Origin: Spirochaetaceae bacterium
GTDB lineage: Bacteria > Spirochaetota > Spirochaetia > Treponematales > Treponemataceae
DNA: 9,693 nt
Direction: 5' to 3'
Assembly: GCA_031272345.1 (NCBI GenBank)
Contig: JAISTZ010000095.1
Span: 1 to 9,693, forward strand
Part shown: positions 5,772 to 9,693 of the stretch, piece by piece
Numbering within the stretch: position 1 is the first letter of the stretch
Layout of the letters: the number at the start of each line of letters is the position of its first letter
Made by a program: the position numbers and the translations under genes
Notes under the pieces: generated by a model
What the model was told of the DNA's origin: nothing
Databases searched by the model: none
Seen by the model: only the letters and a program-made list of their open reading frames with translations

Positions 5772-8342
5772 ATGAAACAAATTCACGGCATAAACTACCA
5801 AGAACTTCCCGTATACGCCCAGAAGGAGCGGATTCTCGAAACCCTCAGGCTGAACAAGATCATCGTGGTCCAGAGCCCCACGGGGAGCGGGAAAACCACC
5901 CAGATCCCGGTGATCCTCCACGAGGCGGGCTACACGGGCTCCCTGGCGGTGGCGGTCACCCAGCCCAGGCGGATAGCCGCGGTTTCGGTGAGCGAATTCA
6001 TCGCCCGCCAGTTGAACACGACCTTCCCCGGCCTGGTGGGGTACAAGATGCGCTTCGAGGACAAGACCAACGCCGACACCCGCATCAAGATTATGACCGA
6101 CGGCATCCTGCTCCAGGAAATGAAATTCGACCCCTACCTCACCAAATACTCGGTGGTCATGGTGGACGAGGCCCACGAGCGGAGCCTGAACATCGACTTC
6201 ATCCTGGGGCTCCTCAAGCGGATCGTGAACGAGCGGGAGGACTTCCGGGTGGTGATTTCGTCGGCCACCATGAACGCCGAGGCCTTCTCCCACTACTTCG
6301 ACGGGGCCCCCATCGTCACGATTGACACCATCACCTACCCGGTGAACGTGATCTACGACCCCCTCGCCCTGGGGGAAAAACCTAAGGGCCAGGCGGGCCG
6401 GGGGCGGAAGGGCGGGGGCGACGCGGGGGAGCTCCTCTGCCTCAAGATAGAAGAGACCATCGCCCGGGTGATAGACAACGGCGCCCAGGGGGCGATCCTG
6501 TGTTTTCTCCCCGGGGAAAAATCCATCAAGGACTGCTGCTTCCTCCTGCGGCACTCCCCCCTGGCCCGGCAGATATACGTCATGCCCCTCTACGGCAGGC
6601 TCTCCAAGGAGGAGCAGGAGCAGGTATTCTACCCGCCCCCGCCGGGGAAGCGCAAGGTGATCGTGTCCACGAACATCGCCGAGACGAGCGTCACCATAGG
6701 GGACGTCACCACGGTGATTGATTCGGGCCTGGCAAAGCTCAACTACTACAACCCCCACACCTACACGTCGAGCCTCCTCGAGTCCCTGGTGTCAAAGGCG
6801 TCCAGCAGCCAGCGGAAGGGCCGGGCGGGCCGCACCGCCCCGGGCACATGCTACCGCCTCTATTCCCGCAAGGACTTCGACTCCCGCCCCCTCTACACCA
6901 TGGAGGAGATCTACCGGACCGACCTCTCGGAGGTGGTGCTCCGCATGGCGGAACTGGGAATCATCGACTTTGAGAACTTTGAATTCATTTCGCCCCCGGG
7001 AAAGGAGGGAATCGAGGGGGCCGTGGAGACCCTCCTCATGCTCAAGGCCCTGAACGAGGACCATTCCCTGTCAAAAATCGGCGCCCTCATGGTGGAATTC
7101 CCCCTGCTGCCCCGGCAGAGCAGAATCATCGTGGAGGCGATTCTGGAGCACCCGGACGTGCTCGAGGAAGTCATCACCGCCACGGCCTTCCTGTCCACCA
7201 ATTCGCCCTTCATCCTGCCCGCGGGCAAGGAAATGGACGCCCGGAAGGCCCACCACGCCTTCAGGGACATGAACGGCGACTTCGGCTCCTACCTCCGCCT
7301 CTTCAAGACCTACTCGGAGCGCAAGGACAAGGTCAAGTTCTGCGAGCAATACTACCTGGACCCGGAAGTGATGGGAGAAATCTACAACATCAAGGACCAG
7401 CTCGAACAAATCGTGGCGAAGCTCGGAATCCCCATCATGAGCGGCGGGTCCTTCGACGATTACCTGTGCTGCATCGCCGCGGGGATGATTCAGTTCGTGT
7501 GTGTGCGCACGGGCAAGGATAACTACCGGAGCCTCACCACCGAGAACATCCAGATTCACCCCGGTTCCAGCATATTCAGGACGAGCCCCCTCTACATCGT
7601 GGCGGGGGAAATCTTCCGCACCTCCCGGATGTTCGCCATGTCCGTGTCCCCCCTCACCAGGGCCCTCCTCCGCCGGATCGACAGCGGCCTGGAGGCCGCC
7701 CTTGCCCAGGCGGCCCGCTCCAGGGGCAGGACCAAGGCCGAGGAAGCCCAGGCCAGGGCCGAAGCCAGGGAGGCCGCCAGGGCCGCCAAAGCCGAGGGCA
7801 ATGTGTTCCATTTCGGGGGCGAGACCTTTGCCATCAAGAAAATCAAGGGCAAGAAGCACCTGATGCTGCCCTACGACGAGTTCATGCGCTCCCTGCGGGC
7901 GGAAAGCTCCGAAAGGGAACGCAAAAAAATCGCCCAGTACCGGGGGGCCGTCCTCATCGGGGACAAGACCCTCCTCCAGGGGGAAAAACTCTCCTTCATC
8001 ATCCGCCTCGCCGAGGCCCTGGACTTTACCCCGGTGACCCTCCCGGAGGGGAAGCTCACCCTCCAGAGCGGCAAGGACGGGGGGGACTTCCTCTCGGCCC
8101 TGGAATTGACCCTGCGGGTCTGCCCCCTCCGCTCGGACAGCGGAACCCTGGGGTTCGCGGCCCTCCTCAGTGACGGCAGGGGGAACTACCGCCTGAAACC
8201 CCACAAGGGTTTTTCCAGCGCCCTCAGCGAGAGCCTTTCGAGCTTCGAGCTCCTCATCGACGACGAGGCGGGGCTCTTCACGGAGGCCCAGAAGGACGCG
8301 GTGGGCGCAATCTACCGGCGGATCTCCGAGCTCTACCAATAG
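5772..8342 (+). CDS. hrpA: DEAH-box ATP-dependent RNA helicase, HrpA family
   Basis: This is an 856-residue RNA helicase that uses ATP to unwind or remodel RNA or RNA-protein complexes. Motifs in order: I SPTGSGKTT (35-43), Ia TQPRRIAA (63-70), II DEAH (132-135), III SAT (164-166), V STNIAETSVTIG (299-310) and VI QRKGRAGR (347-354). These are followed by the winged-helix/HA2 region (about 375-500) and an OB-like segment (about 560-640). A Gly/Lys-rich loop at about 200-219 links the two RecA domains. Residues 641-675 are an Ala/Arg/Glu-rich helical linker, and 676-856 form a C-terminal region I cannot assign. E. coli HrpA is about 1,300 residues; the shorter form resembles the Borrelia HrpA, reported to be needed for infection. 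No clear Shine-Dalgarno precedes the ATG. It starts 5 bp after the transporter ATPase, so it is probably co-transcribed and perhaps translationally coupled. Helicase identity is certain; target RNAs are unknown. Confidence 0.93.
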   Translation: MKQIHGINYQELPVYAQKERILETLRLNKIIVVQSPTGSGKTTQIPVILHEAGYTGSLAVAVTQPRRIAAVSVSEFIARQLNTTFPGLVGYKMRFEDKTNADTRIKIMTDGILLQEMKFDPYLTKYSVVMVDEAHERSLNIDFILGLLKRIVNEREDFRVVISSATMNAEAFSHYFDGAPIVTIDTITYPVNVIYDPLALGEKPKGQAGRGRKGGGDAGELLCLKIEETIARVIDNGAQGAILCFLPGEKSIKDCCFLLRHSPLARQIYVMPLYGRLSKEEQEQVFYPPPPGKRKVIVSTNIAETSVTIGDVTTVIDSGLAKLNYYNPHTYTSSLLESLVSKASSSQRKGRAGRTAPGTCYRLYSRKDFDSRPLYTMEEIYRTDLSEVVLRMAELGIIDFENFEFISPPGKEGIEGAVETLLMLKALNEDHSLSKIGALMVEFPLLPRQSRIIVEAILEHPDVLEEVITATAFLSTNSPFILPAGKEMDARKAHHAFRDMNGDFGSYLRLFKTYSERKDKVKFCEQYYLDPEVMGEIYNIKDQLEQIVAKLGIPIMSGGSFDDYLCCIAAGMIQFVCVRTGKDNYRSLTTENIQIHPGSSIFRTSPLYIVAGEIFRTSRMFAMSVSPLTRALLRRIDSGLEAALAQAARSRGRTKAEEAQARAEAREAARAAKAEGNVFHFGGETFAIKKIKGKKHLMLPYDEFMRSLRAESSERERKKIAQYRGAVLIGDKTLLQGEKLSFIIRLAEALDFTPVTLPEGKLTLQSGKDGGDFLSALELTLRVCPLRSDSGTLGFAALLSDGRGNYRLKPHKGFSSALSESLSSFELLIDDEAGLFTEAQKDAVGAIYRRISELYQ

Positions 8343-8351
8343 GGCGCCCCC

Positions 8352-9693
8352 ATGACCCTCCCGCCGGACGGCCCCTTTGCCGAAAATCTTGCCCTTTTCC
8401 GGGAACGGTTCCCCGGCCTCTACGGCATGTACGCGGCCCCCCTTTCCGCGCCGGATGCGGCCCTGGCCGCCCTGGAAGGGGAGGGGATGGAGGTTCTTGA
8501 GGCAAGATCCGGGAAGCCCAGCCTCCGCTTTGCCGGGCGGCTCATCCACTCCCTCCAGGACCCTCAAAAAGAAGCGGAGCGCCTCCTGGACGCCGAGGTA
8601 AAGGCCCTGGGGGAAGCCCCGGGGAGCTTCGTGTTCTACGGCTTCGGCCTGGGCTACCTTCCCGCGGCAGCGGCGGAGAAATTCCCGGGCGCGGCCCTGG
8701 CGCTCATTGAGCCGGACGTCCGGCGCTTCATCCTGGCCCTTGGCTGGGTTGACTGGAGAAGGGTGTTTGCAAGTCCTTCCTGCGCGGTGTTCCTTGGGGC
8801 GGACGTACACACGGCGGCGGATTTCGTGGAGGGCCTGGGGGAGGGGAGGGTGATTTTTTCCCTCCCCCAGTACACGGCCCATGGGGGGGACTATTTTTCC
8901 GCTCTTAAAACCCTGGTGAACCTGCGGGTCCAAAAAAAACACGTGAACGCCCGCACCCTGGACGCCTTCGGCAAGCGGTGGCTACGAAATTCCGCCCGGA
9001 ATCTCCCCATGCTCGCATCCTGCCCCGGGGTGAATCGCCTCTCCGGACGGGCCGGGGGACTCCCCTGCTGCGTCCTTGCCGCCGGGCCCACCCTGGACTC
9101 GGTGATTCCCTTCCTGGAAGATTTGAGCCGCCGGTCCGTGGTGATCGCCGTGGACACGGCCCTCAGGGCCTGCCTCCGCGCCGGGGTTGAACCGGACTTC
9201 GTCGTCCTGGGGGACCCCCAGTTCTGGAACGCCCAGCACCTCTCCGGCCTGTGCGCCCGGTCGTCGATCCTCGTAACAGAAATCGCCTGCTACCCCCCGG
9301 TGATGCGCTTCCCCTGCCGGGGGGTGGTCCTCTTCGATTCACTCTATCCCCTGGGGGAGTATTTTTCCAGGGCCCTCTCCCTCCCCAAGGGCGCCCTTGC
9401 CTCCGGGGGCTCCGTGGCGGCGAGCGCCTGGGACCTCGCCCGGGTGTTGGGCGCGGGGGAAATCTGGGTTGCGGGCCTGGACCTGGGCTTTCCCGGGGGT
9501 CGCACCCACGCCAGGGGGAGTCTCTTCGAGGAGACCATCCACGCCCGCTCCGTCCGCCTGGCCCCCGCCGAGACCCAGGGGGCCGCCGCCCTCTTTTCCG
9601 CCCGCTCCGTCCTTGCGGGGGACTATCACGGCGTCCCCCTCCGCAGCGACGAGCGCATGACCCTCTACGCCTGGTGGTTTGAGAACGAGTTCG
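8352..9693 (+). CDS. MptE-like (DUF115/Maf) protein, probable surface or flagellin glycan modification factor; partial at right edge
   Basis: The frame is open from the ATG at 8352 to the window end, giving 447 complete codons with no stop. It belongs to the family named for the archaeal 6-hydroxymethylpterin diphosphokinase MptE and for the Maf (motility-associated factor) proteins of Campylobacter, which act in flagellin glycosylation. Signs are AAGPTLDS (243-250), a nucleotide-binding-type glycine loop, then VVIAVDTALRACLRAGVEPD (263-282), FVVLGDPQFWN (283-293) and VAGLDLGFPGG further on. A less conserved N-terminal region (1-235) contains FVFYGFGLGYLPAAAAEKFP and LALIEPDVRRF, a Rossmann-like pattern. 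No signal peptide is present, so it is cytoplasmic. It starts 9 bp after the helicase stop with only a weak AGGG upstream, which suggests co-transcription. In a spirochaete with glycosylated periplasmic flagellins this role is plausible, but direct evidence for this protein is lacking. Confidence 0.82.
   Translation, partial: MTLPPDGPFAENLALFRERFPGLYGMYAAPLSAPDAALAALEGEGMEVLEARSGKPSLRFAGRLIHSLQDPQKEAERLLDAEVKALGEAPGSFVFYGFGLGYLPAAAAEKFPGAALALIEPDVRRFILALGWVDWRRVFASPSCAVFLGADVHTAADFVEGLGEGRVIFSLPQYTAHGGDYFSALKTLVNLRVQKKHVNARTLDAFGKRWLRNSARNLPMLASCPGVNRLSGRAGGLPCCVLAAGPTLDSVIPFLEDLSRRSVVIAVDTALRACLRAGVEPDFVVLGDPQFWNAQHLSGLCARSSILVTEIACYPPVMRFPCRGVVLFDSLYPLGEYFSRALSLPKGALASGGSVAASAWDLARVLGAGEIWVAGLDLGFPGGRTHARGSLFEETIHARSVRLAPAETQGAAALFSARSVLAGDYHGVPLRSDERMTLYAWWFENEF

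Noticed and set aside
7735..7800. Imperfect GCC/AGG-rich repeats as a tandem repeat locus
   Set aside because: They simply encode the Ala/Arg/Glu-rich helical linker of the helicase; units are irregular.
7071..8942. Open frame of 623 codons on the minus strand opposite the helicase
   Set aside because: It is antisense to hrpA and the Maf-like gene, rich in Gly, Pro, Arg and Glu, and lacks any recognisable motif; it is an artefact of high GC.

Overview
The window is GC-rich (long GC-rich genes with AT-rich islands at promoters) and looks like a chromosomal segment of a Treponema-like spirochaete. That placement is an inference. It rests on a spirochaete-style MptE-like/Maf protein, an amino-acid binding protein whose signal peptide ends in a VFA-GGKKD type sequence, and a short HrpA-type helicase. 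There are no mobile elements, CRISPR arrays, or tRNA or rRNA genes that I can support.

Left arm, minus strand (1-3423): (a) the carbamoyl-phosphate synthase large subunit, but only its C-terminal half, starting at its own ATG with an in-frame stop just upstream and running off the left edge; (b) a small secreted protein of unknown function with a strong-looking A-tract promoter and a GC-rich hairpin behind it; (c) pyrG, CTP synthase. carB and pyrG are both pyrimidine-pathway genes. pyrG has an 18-bp-arm hairpin between its predicted transcription start and its ribosome binding site, which may be a leader attenuator.

Divergent regulatory region (3322-3493): the pyrG promoter and the transporter promoter stand back to back, with their -35 boxes only 5 bp apart.

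Right arm, plus strand (3429-9693): a complete polar amino-acid ABC importer (periplasmic binding protein, permease, ATPase), followed after 5 bp by an 856-residue DEAH-box RNA helicase of the HrpA family and, after 9 bp, by an MptE-like (DUF115/Maf) gene that is open at the right edge. The tight spacing, with no terminator seen, suggests one transcript. The transporter would bring in an amino acid using ATP. The helicase would act on RNA in the cytoplasm. The Maf-like protein is probably involved in surface or flagellar glycan modification.

The items most worth a second look are the free-standing C-terminal half of carB (with Gln at a position that is Arg in the E. coli enzyme), the pyrG leader hairpin beginning in a C4G4 start region, and the nearly touching divergent promoters that could link CTP synthesis to amino-acid uptake.
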